From an uncultured Acetatifactor sp. (GTDB lineage: Bacteria; Bacillota; Clostridia; Lachnospirales; Lachnospiraceae): 21,351 bases of DNA. Positions 13,466 to 21,319 of the stretch are shown here, one piece after another. The notes beneath the pieces are model-generated. The model was not told the DNA's origin. It searched no databases and saw nothing but the letters and a program-made list of their open reading frames with translations. Position 1 is the stretch's first letter. The number at the start of each line of letters is the position of its first letter. Location of the stretch: assembly GCA_910584235.1 (NCBI GenBank), contig CAJTZD010000033.1:22365-43715 (forward strand). The letters run 5' to 3'. A program made the translations under genes and the position numbers.

Positions 13466-14623
13466 ATGAAAAAAATAAAAATCTGCATTCTTATTCTGCC
13501 CCTGCTGATAGGGCTGGCGGCCTGCGGGCAGGATGAGGTTCCTGAGAATCCCATTGTTTCGCAGTCCAGTGAGTCTGCTCCCGCCGACGTTACCCCCGCG
13601 CCCAAGGCGCCTGACGATCTGCCCTCCGCCTCGCCGGAGGTCGTCACCGAGGATGATACCCTCCCCCCAAACCCGGGCATGGTCCGCAGTCCTCTGACCA
13701 ATGAGTGGGTGGATCCCGAAGTGGCCGAAACCCGTCCCATAGCCGTGGTCATTGCCAATGAAGCCAATGCCATTCCCCATTACAATCTCTCAAAGGCCTC
13801 CGTGGTCTATGAAGCCAATGTGGAGGCGCGCATGTCCAGGCTCATGGCTGTCTACGAGAACTGGTGGAATCTGGAGAAAATCGGCAATGTCCGCAGCCTG
13901 CGCACCTACTACATGTACTGGGCCTTTGAATGGGACGCCTTTGCCGTTCATTTCGGCGGCCCGTACTTTATCAATGACCTGCTTGCCCAGGAAACTACCC
14001 AGACGGTAGACGGCAATCTGGACTCCGACGCAGGTGCGTTCTTCCGTACCTCGGACCGGCCGGCCCCTCACAACGGATACGCATCGGGCCCCGAGCTGTC
14101 CAAGGTCATCAATCAGAAAGGTTACCCTCTGAAATACAGAGGTCTCACAGATGCCAGCCATTTTCTGTTTGCCAGCAAGCTCAATCCCAATACCCTGAGC
14201 CAATACGGCGCCGAGGCCAAAAACGCCACCTACATAGATATGTCGGGCTGCTATCCCCTGACCAGATGCTATTTCGAGTTCAACGAAGAGGACGGCCTGT
14301 ACTATCGGTCCCAGCATCTCTCCGGCAGTGTGGACGGTCCCCATACGGATTCCAACGGAACGCAGCTGACCTTTAAGAATATCCTGGTGCAGTCTGTCAA
14401 ATACGAGGAGCTGGGGGCAGGCTATCTGGCTTTCCAGTGCCATGATTCCACCAGAGACGGCTGGTTTTTCACCAATGGGAAAGGCATCCATGTGAACTGG
14501 GAGAAGACCACTGATTACGGGGCTACCAGATATTATGACGATTATGGGAACGAAGTCGCGCTGAACACCGGAAAGACCATGATATGCGTCATTGAAGAGA
14601 AGGACAATTTCACTTTCAGATAA
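13466..14623 (+). CDS. DUF3048 (YerB-like) lipoprotein
   Basis: The only clear plus-strand gene. The open frame begins at 13388, but the real start is the ATG at 13466: AGGAG lies eight bases before it, and the protein then begins with a lipoprotein signal (MKKIKICILILPLLIGLAAC). The lipobox LAAC puts the lipidated Cys at residue 20. A Pro/Ser/Glu-rich linker (21-72) follows, then the DUF3048 domain, with RPIAVVIANEANAIPHYNLS (90-109), VVYEANVEARMSRLMAVYEN (113-132) and GNVRSLRTYYMYWA (140-153). The C-terminal part (from about 275) is the second DUF3048 region. The mature protein would sit on the outer membrane face. Family function is poorly defined; YerB-like proteins are cell-envelope associated. 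It is divergent from gtrB and ends at a bidirectional terminator. Confidence 0.92.
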   Translation: MKKIKICILILPLLIGLAACGQDEVPENPIVSQSSESAPADVTPAPKAPDDLPSASPEVVTEDDTLPPNPGMVRSPLTNEWVDPEVAETRPIAVVIANEANAIPHYNLSKASVVYEANVEARMSRLMAVYENWWNLEKIGNVRSLRTYYMYWAFEWDAFAVHFGGPYFINDLLAQETTQTVDGNLDSDAGAFFRTSDRPAPHNGYASGPELSKVINQKGYPLKYRGLTDASHFLFASKLNPNTLSQYGAEAKNATYIDMSGCYPLTRCYFEFNEEDGLYYRSQHLSGSVDGPHTDSNGTQLTFKNILVQSVKYEELGAGYLAFQCHDSTRDGWFFTNGKGIHVNWEKTTDYGATRYYDDYGNEVALNTGKTMICVIEEKDNFTFR

Positions 14624-14637
14624 AAAATGTACCGCTA

Positions 14638-14665
14638 AAAAAGTGCCGCTAAAGCGGCACTTTTT
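14638..14665. terminator. Bidirectional terminator between the DUF3048 gene and HPr
   Basis: AAAAAGTGCCGCT (14638-14650) and AGCGGCACTTTTT (14653-14665) form a perfect inverted repeat with A/T ends on both sides. It gives a U-tailed GC-rich stem in either direction. It lies 15 bases after the DUF3048 stop and 9 bases after the HPr stop, where two convergent genes need it. Confidence 0.92.
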
Positions 14666-14673
14666 GTTTTCCT

Positions 14674-14937
14674 TTATTCGCCCAATCCATTCTCCACTGC
14701 GTGCACCAGGGAATCCAGGGCCTCTTTTTCGTCCTCCCCCTCGCAGAAAAATTCTATCTCATCCCCGCTTTTCACGCAGGCCCCCAGAACGCTCAGCACA
14801 CTCTTGGCATTGGCTGTGCTCTCTCGGAACCGAAACGTGATCAAAGATTTGAACTGCATTGCTTCCTTGCACAAGATCCCTGCCGGCCTCAGATGCAAGC
14901 CAGTAGGATTCTTGATTACTACTTTCTGACTTACCAT
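14674..14937 (-). CDS. ptsH: HPr-family phosphocarrier protein
   Basis: An 87-residue HPr, the small cytoplasmic protein that passes phosphate from enzyme I to sugar-specific EII proteins and, when phosphorylated on Ser46, serves as catabolite corepressor in Firmicutes. His15 lies in GLHLRPAG (13-20) and Ser46 in NAKSVLSVLGA (43-53), both at canonical positions, and the C-terminus ENGLGE is typical. The active-site loop differs from the common GIHARPAT (Leu at 16, Gly at 20). Because both phosphorylation sites are kept, function as HPr or an HPr-like regulator is likely. GGAGG nine bases upstream supports the start. It follows glmM by 128 bases, and no ptsI is visible beside it. A second HPr elsewhere in the genome would make this a paralog. 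Confidence 0.9.
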   Translation of the reverse strand: MVSQKVVIKNPTGLHLRPAGILCKEAMQFKSLITFRFRESTANAKSVLSVLGACVKSGDEIEFFCEGEDEKEALDSLVHAVENGLGE

Positions 14938-14965
14938 TTTATCCTTCCTCCAATCGCTTCCCCGT

Positions 14966-14971
14966 ATTATA
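14966..14971 (-). promoter_or_regulatory. Possible second -10 element close to the HPr start
   Basis: A perfect TATAAT on the minus strand lies 28 bases before the HPr ATG. No good -35 sits 16-18 bases upstream, so it is weaker evidence than the upstream pair at 15012-15040. Confidence 0.3.
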
Positions 14972-15011
14972 TACCTCTATCTCCAAGATATCTTTTCTCT
15001 TCCGTGTCATT

Positions 15012-15040
15012 ATGATACCATGCCCGTCCGCCAAATACAA
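15012..15040 (-). promoter_or_regulatory. Predicted promoter of the HPr gene
   Basis: On the minus strand TTGTAT (15035-15040) and TATCAT (15012-15017) are 17 bases apart, with TGG just before the -10. No terminator is visible between glmM and HPr, so HPr may be expressed both from here and by readthrough from the cdaA-glmM operon. Confidence 0.55.
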
Positions 15041-15065
15041 GTCGGATTTTCGTCAATCGTCCCAA

Positions 15066-16415
15066 TCAGAACATGACGTCCTGTATCAGTGTCGCAAGCT
15101 TTTCCGCTTCCTCCCGGATGATCTGTCTGTCTTTGCCCTCTATCATGACGCGCACCAGCGGTTCCGTCCCGGAAGGCCTGATCAGCACTCTGCCCTCTCC
15201 GGCAAATTCCGTTTCCAGCCTGCGGATTGCCTCGGCGATCACCGGGTATTCCATATACTTCTCTTTCTTGTGATTGGCCACTTTCGCATTGACCAGAGCC
15301 TGGGGCAGTACCTCCATAATCCCTGCCAGCTGGGACAGGCTCTTCCCCGTGTCCACCATGACCTGAAGCAGATGCAGCGCGCTCAGCAGTCCGTCCCCGG
15401 TGGTATTTTCGTCCAGAAAAATAATATGTCCCGACTGTTCGCCGCCCAGGCTGGCCCCGATCTCTTTCATGCGTTCCAGGACATAACGGTCGCCTACTTT
15501 GGTCTGTTCTATGGTCAGCCCGTTCTTTTCCCCCATCAAAAAGAAGCCCAGATTGCTCATAACCGTAGCCACAATGGTATCCTTTTTCAGCTTTCCGTTG
15601 TCCCGCATATGATTGCCCACAATGGCCATAATCTGGTCGCCGTCCACAATCTCGCCGTTTTCGTCCACTGCCAGCAGTCTGTCCGCATCCCCGTCAAAGG
15701 CAAGACCGATATTGGCCTTTTCATATACCACCCTGGCCTGCAGCTCTGCCATATGAGTGGAACCGCAGTTGGCATTGATATTGGTACCGTCCGGATTGTT
15801 ATGAATGGCTACCACGCTGGCTCCCAGTTCTTTCAGAGCCTCCACAGAGGTATAGTAGGATGCCCCCTCCGCACAGTCCACTACGATTTTCATTCCGTCC
15901 AATGCCACCGCCACTGACTGAATCGCATGATTGATGTATTCCTCTCTGGCGTCGGTGCGGTATTTCACTTTCCCCACTGCAGTCCCCGTGGGAAATTTCA
16001 CATCCGGCATATGGTTCCTGATCAGCCATTCGATCTCGTCCTCCAGCTTGTCGGGCAGCTTGTAGCCGTTTCCGTCGAAGAATTTGATGCCGTTGAACTC
16101 CACGGGATTGTGGGAAGCGGATATAACCACGCCTGCGTCTACCTTGTACTTCTGGGTCAGATATGCCACCGCGGGCGTAGGCATGATACCTACATAGACG
16201 CAGTTCGCCCCCACGGAACAGGCTCCCGCCATCAGGGCATTCGCCAGCATATCGCCGGAGATACGGGTATCACAGCCTACCATGATAGTAGGTTTGTGTT
16301 CTTTCTCTTTGGTCAGGACATAGGCTCCCGCCTGCCCCAGCTGCATGGCCATCAGAGGGGTCAGTTCTTCATTGGCAATCCCCCTTACGCCATCCGTTCC
16401 AAATAATCTGGCCAT
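15066..16415 (-). CDS. glmM: Phosphoglucosamine mutase
   Basis: A 449-residue enzyme converting glucosamine-6-phosphate to glucosamine-1-phosphate, the step leading to UDP-GlcNAc for peptidoglycan and surface polymers. All four signature regions of the phosphohexomutase family are present: the start MARLFGTDGVRG, the phosphoserine loop ISASHNP with Ser101, the metal-binding DGDADR (241-246), the sugar loop GEQSGH (325-330) and the phosphate-binding RPSGTEP (413-419). The length is normal. The stop of cdaR is two bases before the ATG, and the ribosome binding site GGAGG lies inside the end of cdaR. The cdaA-cdaR-glmM order is the well-known one in Firmicutes, where GlmM and CdaR interact with CdaA and modulate c-di-AMP production. 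Confidence 0.98.
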   Translation of the reverse strand: MARLFGTDGVRGIANEELTPLMAMQLGQAGAYVLTKEKEHKPTIMVGCDTRISGDMLANALMAGACSVGANCVYVGIMPTPAVAYLTQKYKVDAGVVISASHNPVEFNGIKFFDGNGYKLPDKLEDEIEWLIRNHMPDVKFPTGTAVGKVKYRTDAREEYINHAIQSVAVALDGMKIVVDCAEGASYYTSVEALKELGASVVAIHNNPDGTNINANCGSTHMAELQARVVYEKANIGLAFDGDADRLLAVDENGEIVDGDQIMAIVGNHMRDNGKLKKDTIVATVMSNLGFFLMGEKNGLTIEQTKVGDRYVLERMKEIGASLGGEQSGHIIFLDENTTGDGLLSALHLLQVMVDTGKSLSQLAGIMEVLPQALVNAKVANHKKEKYMEYPVIAEAIRRLETEFAGEGRVLIRPSGTEPLVRVMIEGKDRQIIREEAEKLATLIQDVMF

Positions 16416-16417
16416 TT

Positions 16418-17752
16418 CTATTCTTCCTCCAATTTATTGATATTCAGTCTCACGGATATCTCATTCCTGATATTCACATCATCCGGCACTGTAAATACCG
16501 CCTGAATTTCATGCACGCCGGACGTCAGCTCCTGGATATCCTCCTCGGTCATCCATGCTCCCACGTCAATGGTGCCCCGCACCTCGCTCTGATTCACGGC
16601 AGCCACCGCGCTTTCCAGTCCGGAGATCCGCAGCCTGTATGTCTGCTGTTCCTCCGCGAACTCCCATTCATATCCCTCCGGCAGATTGATTACGGAAATA
16701 CTTCCCTGGGGAATCACCAGATTCCTCTCCACCACGGGCTCAATATGCACAGTGACCGTCACTCTTCCGTTAAAGCTGCTGTCCGCCAGGCTGGCATTGT
16801 CCAGATACTTCCGGATATCTATGACTTTCTCTACGTTTTCAGTCGCCTCCGTGATGTCCAGTTCCCTCTCCGGAATGGTGATCTTGTTGATCTCCGCCAA
16901 GGCGGAGGCAGTCCCGGCTATCATCACGCTGGCAGGATCACACTCCACCTGACCCGTTGCCACATATCCCTCCGCCGCCGTACCTGAATAGGATACTTCC
17001 ACGGGCACTTCCTTAGTAGCCAGCACCTGCACCTCCACATGCATGATATTGGCATTCTTTACAATATCCGAATCGTCCACCAGCGCTCCCTCCGTATCAT
17101 AGAAATGCACATCCGCATTTCCCGACACATTGGTCACGGCGCCGGTCACGTCGATCTCAATCCCTGCATATTTAATGCTCTCCACCACGGACTGCGGTCC
17201 GGTGATCTCCAGTCTGGTCTGGTCCAGCTTCGTACTGCCGATGATATACCCCTCCGCCACCTCTCCTCTGGTGTCGCAGTTGACATTGACCCACTTGCTG
17301 GCCTTTTCCTCCACATTCAGGCGCACGGCGTCCCTGCTGCCGGTGATATCCAGAATCTCTATCTCATCATTCAGTATCCGGAAACTGATGGGCACCGTAT
17401 TCACTTCCGTCAGCCTGCTCACATCGGCCTCCGCCACAATGTCGGAAGCGTTCAGCTCCTGTATCACATTCCTGGGCGCTTCCACCGTGACCCGGATTCG
17501 GTCGGATCCCTCCAGCACTTCATAGAACTTATTTCCTTTTTCCAGAAGCTCCGTATTGATCAGATTCACCTGTATATTAGAAAAGGATACGGAATCCTTT
17601 GGATTGTCTGCCATGACCACCAAAAACCAGAATACGATGGCAAGCACCACAGAAAGAAGCTTCAACCCCAGGTTATTCAGTATCTTTTTTCTCAGCTTTC
17701 GCCCTGTTTTTTCCTCTCCGTTTGTGTATGCCTTTCGCATCCTCGTCTCCAT
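16418..17752 (-). CDS. cdaR: CdaA regulatory protein (YbbR domains)
   Basis: A membrane-anchored regulator of the diadenylate cyclase CdaA. One N-terminal helix (about 30-47, LKLLSVVLAIVFWFLVVM) follows a basic cytoplasmic start. The rest, outside the membrane, reads as four YbbR domains (about 55-138, 143-222, 228-318, 325-435). Each has the beta-rich pattern with recurring 'v.v...g.v.eGY' or 'I.gp.s.v..I' elements (for example GEVAEGYIIGSTKL and LEITGPQSVVESI). Two starts are possible: ATG at 17752, or ATG at 17740, which has a better ribosome binding site (GGAG six bases before). Either way the gene overlaps cdaA by 68-80 bases, which is long for an operon. The stop is two bases before glmM. 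Confidence 0.95.
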   Translation of the reverse strand: METRMRKAYTNGEEKTGRKLRKKILNNLGLKLLSVVLAIVFWFLVVMADNPKDSVSFSNIQVNLINTELLEKGNKFYEVLEGSDRIRVTVEAPRNVIQELNASDIVAEADVSRLTEVNTVPISFRILNDEIEILDITGSRDAVRLNVEEKASKWVNVNCDTRGEVAEGYIIGSTKLDQTRLEITGPQSVVESIKYAGIEIDVTGAVTNVSGNADVHFYDTEGALVDDSDIVKNANIMHVEVQVLATKEVPVEVSYSGTAAEGYVATGQVECDPASVMIAGTASALAEINKITIPERELDITEATENVEKVIDIRKYLDNASLADSSFNGRVTVTVHIEPVVERNLVIPQGSISVINLPEGYEWEFAEEQQTYRLRISGLESAVAAVNQSEVRGTIDVGAWMTEEDIQELTSGVHEIQAVFTVPDDVNIRNEISVRLNINKLEEE

Positions 17753-18563
17753 TCAAATCCATAATTTCCCGCATTTTCTCACGCAGCTCCTCCGCCCCTA
17801 AGTGCCTGCGGAGCTCACCCTCATATGCCAGGCTGATACCGCCCGTCTCCTCCGACACAATCAATGTCATGGAATCCGTGGTCTCCGATACCCCCACCCC
17901 GGCCCGGTGCCTTGTGCCCAGCTCCTTGCTCAGATCCAGATTATCGGACAGGGGGAGATAACAGGTTGCATATGTCACCCGGTTGCCGCGCACAATGACC
18001 GCCCCGTCATGGAGAGGCGTATTGTGTTCGAATATATTGATCAGCAGCTGGCTGGTCAGCAGTCCGTCCACTTCGATTCCGGTCCGCTCATAATCTTTCA
18101 GCGATTCCTTTCTCTCCACTACAATTAGGGCGCCGGTTTTTACCTTGCCCATTTCCACGCAGGCCTTTACGATCTCGCTCACGGTCTTCTCCGAGAATGT
18201 CTCCTCCACCTTCCGGGAGGAATTGGAAAAGGAGGGCAGAAAATTTTTCTCGCCCAGCTGCTCAAGCGCCTGCCGCAGTTCCGGCTGCATGGCCACGATG
18301 ACCGCTGTCACGGCAAATCCAAGGACATTTCGCGTCATCCAGACAATGGTGGTCATCTGCATCAGATCCACCACCAGCACAAACAGGCAGATGACTACCA
18401 GTCCCCGCAGAACCCGCCAGGATCTGGTAGTCTTCATCCATGCCAGGATGGAATATAGCAAAAAGGCAATGATCAGGATTTCCAGCACGTCATTCCCGTC
18501 AATTGTATTTGCGTATGTCTTGATATTTTTCAGGTATTCCTTTGCTGTCTCAACCCACTGCAT
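17673..18563 (-). CDS. cdaA: Diadenylate cyclase CdaA
   Basis: A 296-residue membrane enzyme that makes cyclic di-AMP from two ATP. Three N-terminal helices (about 26-44, 51-69, 74-93) precede the DAC domain. The catalytic motifs are complete: DGAVIVRG (DGA at 186-188) and GTRHRAGVG (RHR at 218-220), with the supporting EHNTPLHDGA and EETGGISLAYEGEL. The C-terminal 25 residues after the DAC fold are strongly basic and probably disordered; their DNA also encodes the start of CdaR in another frame. The ribosome binding site is weak (AAGG ten bases upstream). It is preceded by an uncharacterised membrane protein 27 bases away. c-di-AMP in this group controls potassium and osmolyte uptake and wall homeostasis. 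Confidence 0.97.
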   Translation of the reverse strand: MQWVETAKEYLKNIKTYANTIDGNDVLEILIIAFLLYSILAWMKTTRSWRVLRGLVVICLFVLVVDLMQMTTIVWMTRNVLGFAVTAVIVAMQPELRQALEQLGEKNFLPSFSNSSRKVEETFSEKTVSEIVKACVEMGKVKTGALIVVERKESLKDYERTGIEVDGLLTSQLLINIFEHNTPLHDGAVIVRGNRVTYATCYLPLSDNLDLSKELGTRHRAGVGVSETTDSMTLIVSEETGGISLAYEGELRRHLGAEELREKMREIMDLNGDEDAKGIHKRRGKNRAKAEKKDTE

Positions 18564-18590
18564 CTCAAACCAACCTTACTTTTCATCAAA

Positions 18591-19736
18591 CTACGGCCAC
18601 TCTTCATACCCCTCCAAATTATCATCCGGCTCCTGGGGCCTTTCGGCCTTTCCCACGGTCATACTCCGCTGACCCTTTCGCGCTTCGCGGTTTTGAGCGC
18701 CGGACCCGTTTCTGGGAACATTTCTGGAACCGCTTCTGTCCGGGGCCGTCCTCTCCACATCCACGCTCCTGCCGGATTGCCTGGACGCACCGCTCCTGGT
18801 CTCCCCGGACCTGGGGGTGTTGATCCTCTTCACGGTTTTCGTAGGCACGGCAACCGCCATCTTGGGCACGGCTTTCACGTAATAATAGTACTCATCGTCC
18901 TCAAACTGCACCTTTTCCGTGCGGCTGTAATCCACGCAGAACCGGAAGAACTCCACCACCTTTGCCACCACGATAGCCAGCAGCGAACCCAGAAGCACAC
19001 TGCCCACGGAGAGATTCACGTCGTAAAGCAGATCCCCTATCAGAAGCAGAACCACGTTAATCATGGCTCCCGCCACCATGGCGATGGTCCAGGAATAGTC
19101 CACGGACATCCTGCGGATCAGATACACTGCCAGCACAGTGATTGCAAAGGCTGCAATCATTACAAGCATGGCTTTGTTCCCAAGAATGCTCTCCACCATC
19201 ATGCGCACTTTCTCCAGGATTTCATCCTCGCCCATGGTACGGATATTGGGCGCGCTGTCGATGACGGTCCGCAGCAAGTAGAATACGGCAATGCCGCAGC
19301 CCACGGACACCAGCGAGGAAGGCCCGCACAGCAGTCCCACGGCAATGGGAACCACATAGGGGATCTTCAGCGAAAACAGCAGCGGCGTCAATACCACTAC
19401 CAGGGAATCCTTGGGGCTGAAGCGGAAAAACAGCAGATACATAACCAGGTACATGCACAATCCCACCAAAGCCACCTCCATGGAAAGCGCATACATATGC
19501 ATCAGACTGAATACGGCAGCCATCAGGACCATTAGTCCCAAAGGCAGAAACGAGCAGGCCAGGGCAGCGATCAGTACGATTTTCATATCAGTAATTCTCG
19601 TCATGTACCCCATCCTGCCATTGAGTGTGTTGAAAACGATAAAAGCCAGCAAAAATTTGATTGCAGGCACGATAAATGCCTCGGATTTGCTGTAAATCAG
19701 CTTTATCCTTTCCTTCATTTCCAGTAAAACTGTCAT
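18591..19736 (-). CDS. Uncharacterised polytopic membrane protein with disordered basic tail
   Basis: A 381-residue protein I cannot assign to a named family. Hydrophobic segments occur at about 20-37, 52-79, 87-104, 112-137, 139-156, 187-207, 216-234 and 245-264, so around eight membrane helices. After the last helix a short acidic-aromatic stretch (VQFEDDEYYYYVKAVPK, 276-292) leads into about 75 residues rich in Arg, Ser, Gly and Asn without hydrophobic clusters (305-370), and an acidic end (PDDNLEGYEEWP). This is a long, probably disordered cytoplasmic tail. GGAGG five bases before the ATG gives a clear start. It lies between a small membrane protein and cdaA in a tight run of genes, so a link to c-di-AMP signalling or wall synthesis is plausible but unproven. 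No transporter or enzyme motif is visible. Confidence 0.85.
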   Translation of the reverse strand: MTVLLEMKERIKLIYSKSEAFIVPAIKFLLAFIVFNTLNGRMGYMTRITDMKIVLIAALACSFLPLGLMVLMAAVFSLMHMYALSMEVALVGLCMYLVMYLLFFRFSPKDSLVVVLTPLLFSLKIPYVVPIAVGLLCGPSSLVSVGCGIAVFYLLRTVIDSAPNIRTMGEDEILEKVRMMVESILGNKAMLVMIAAFAITVLAVYLIRRMSVDYSWTIAMVAGAMINVVLLLIGDLLYDVNLSVGSVLLGSLLAIVVAKVVEFFRFCVDYSRTEKVQFEDDEYYYYVKAVPKMAVAVPTKTVKRINTPRSGETRSGASRQSGRSVDVERTAPDRSGSRNVPRNGSGAQNREARKGQRSMTVGKAERPQEPDDNLEGYEEWP

Positions 19737-19758
19737 TCTTACCTCCAGCTGTCTTTCC

Positions 19759-20151
19759 CTACTGTCCGTCCTGATAGAGGGAATTCAGCTTTTTTAAATT
19801 ATGATAATAACATTTCAGACTTTTCTTTGCAGAGGCATACCGCCAGGTACAGACGATATAGACCAGCACCGCATACCCGCCTACCATGGCCACAAAATAC
19901 GTCAATACCTCCTTGGCAAATGCCAGCAGATCCATCTTGTACAGATTCTCCATCAAGTCCTCAAAATTGCACAGCACATAGAGCCCGAACAATATCCCAA
20001 ACACCAGAATCGCGCAGACTATGGCTTTCAGGGTCTGCAGCGCAATATAATCGCTGCGGAAATAATTTCCGATCCTGACATTCTTTTTGCCCTCTCCCTG
20101 TTCATAGGAAGCCATGCGTGTCATCAGGATGATGCGTTCCTCGCTAAGCAT
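19759..20151 (-). CDS. Small two-helix membrane protein, unknown function
   Basis: A 130-residue protein with a polar N-terminus (1-40), one helix at about 41-61 (LKAIVCAILVFGILFGLYVL), a short loop, a second at about 82-103 and a basic cytoplasmic C-terminus with several Lys and Tyr. No known motif is present. A strong ribosome binding site (AGGAGG) lies six to eight bases upstream. It sits 10 bases after the yvyF-like gene and 22 bases before the larger membrane protein, so the two membrane proteins are likely co-made and may work together. Confidence 0.85.
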   Translation of the reverse strand: MLSEERIILMTRMASYEQGEGKKNVRIGNYFRSDYIALQTLKAIVCAILVFGILFGLYVLCNFEDLMENLYKMDLLAFAKEVLTYFVAMVGGYAVLVYIVCTWRYASAKKSLKCYYHNLKKLNSLYQDGQ

Positions 20152-20161
20152 AGCACTCCTC

Positions 20162-20569
20162 CTACTTCAAAAACCTCATCTTTGCATTATCTTTCTGGTC
20201 TTTCACCGTTTTGGGTTCCGCGGGCTTATTGGTCCGGATGACGCTCTGCAGTTCTTTGGTCATATTGGCCTTGCATTTTTCACAGAACTTTCCGCTGCGG
20301 ATGGGCTGTCCGCAGGACTCACAATTCAGGTACAGCGCGGAATCCGTGGCAAGCTCCAGACGGTCCTCCCGCAGCCACTGCCGGATCTGGCTCACCTCCA
20401 CGTCACAGGCCTCCGACACCTCCTGAATACCTGCCCCCTTATTCTCCCGGATGTACTCTTTTACCTCATGGAACTTTTTCTCCAGTTTCTCACGGCAGAC
20501 AGGGCAAATCACCTGACCGGCCACATAATTGAAAATAGATCCGCAACTTCTGCAATTTCTTACATTCAT
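20162..20569 (-). CDS. YvyF-like zinc-ribbon/HTH protein (flagellar operon protein family)
   Basis: A 135-residue cytoplasmic protein. It begins with a zinc ribbon (MNVRNCRSCG and ICPVC, Cys 6, 9, 22, 25). A helix-turn-helix-like middle follows (KEYIRENKGAGIQEVSEA and VEVSQIRQWLREDRL, about 37-71), then a second zinc ribbon (CESCG and CEKC, Cys 83, 86, 96, 99) and a Lys-rich tail. The first ribbon plus helical region matches the YvyF-type proteins that in Bacillus lie between comFC and flgM. The second ribbon is extra compared with my memory of YvyF. AGGAG six bases before the ATG sets the start. It is 12 bases after comFC. No flagellar gene is visible nearby, so a role in motility is uncertain; it may be a transcription regulator. 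Confidence 0.82.
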   Translation of the reverse strand: MNVRNCRSCGSIFNYVAGQVICPVCREKLEKKFHEVKEYIRENKGAGIQEVSEACDVEVSQIRQWLREDRLELATDSALYLNCESCGQPIRSGKFCEKCKANMTKELQSVIRTNKPAEPKTVKDQKDNAKMRFLK

Positions 20570-20581
20570 AGCATTCTCCTA

Positions 20582-21319
20582 TCAGATACCCATACCGCAG
20601 GCCAAAGCAATGAAAAAGACTTCTTCTACCCCGGCCTCTTTCAAAGTCCTTGCCGCTTCGTCCATTGTACTGCCGGTGGTATAAATATCATCCACCATTA
20701 TTACTCTCTTTAATTTTACATCATTTCTCGCTATATTAAAAGCCTTTTTCAAATTATTTTGCCGTTCTTTGGGATTTTCATATTTCAGGGGCGCCGTATT
20801 TCTCACCCTGACCAGAAAATCCGTGTACACCGGCACTCCCAGGCGGCTTCCCACAGCCTGGGCCAGCAGCTGGGCCTGATTATAGCCCCGGGCCGCCATC
20901 CGCCTGCGGTGCAGCGGAACCGGTATCAATGCCTCCGGCCGGAGACTGCGTATAAAATTCCCCAGGTATTCCGCCATCTGTTCCCCGTAGAAATCCGCGT
21001 ACTCCCGTCTGCCGCCGTATTTGAAGCGATAAATGGAGGCGGCCACGCTCTCATAGACATATAGCGCCCGTCCTCTCTGGTAAACATGCCCTTTTTTGGC
21101 GCAGTCGGCACAGAGTTCTCCCTCCTCCCGCAGCTGCTTTCCGCATTTCATGCACCAGGGAGGCGTCAGCAGCTTCAGCTTTCCCAGGCATTCCAGGCAA
21201 ATCTTCTCTCCCGCCGGCGCCACAATGCCGTCGCACACCGGACAGCGCAGCGGAAACAGGAGCTGCAATATGGCAGACCGCGCCCCCCGTTTTTCCTGTG
21301 TCTTTGTTTTCCTGTTCAT
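20582..21319 (-). CDS. comFC: ComF-family phosphoribosyltransferase-like protein
   Basis: A 245-residue ComFC homolog, a cytoplasmic protein needed for DNA uptake during transformation in species that are competent. The N-terminus carries four CxxC pairs (Cys 26/29, 41/44, 56/59, 70/73) that should bind zinc. The rest is a type I phosphoribosyltransferase fold with IPVPLHRRRMAARGYNQAQ (132-150), ERQNNLKKAF (185-194) and the PRPP loop VIMVDDIYTTGSTMDE (206-221). These match the family. GAGG four bases before the ATG is a close ribosome binding site, with a second GGAGG further upstream. It heads the visible part of the operon leading to cdaA. The usual partner comFA is not in the window. Many gut Firmicutes keep comFC without known competence. 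Confidence 0.95.
   Translation of the reverse strand: MNRKTKTQEKRGARSAILQLLFPLRCPVCDGIVAPAGEKICLECLGKLKLLTPPWCMKCGKQLREEGELCADCAKKGHVYQRGRALYVYESVAASIYRFKYGGRREYADFYGEQMAEYLGNFIRSLRPEALIPVPLHRRRMAARGYNQAQLLAQAVGSRLGVPVYTDFLVRVRNTAPLKYENPKERQNNLKKAFNIARNDVKLKRVIMVDDIYTTGSTMDEAARTLKEAGVEEVFFIALACGMGI

Noticed and set aside
14638..14665. Inverted repeat considered as a possible attachment or mobile-element end
   Set aside because: Its position between convergent stop codons and the A/T-flanked GC stem make it an ordinary bidirectional terminator; no integrase or target duplication is visible.
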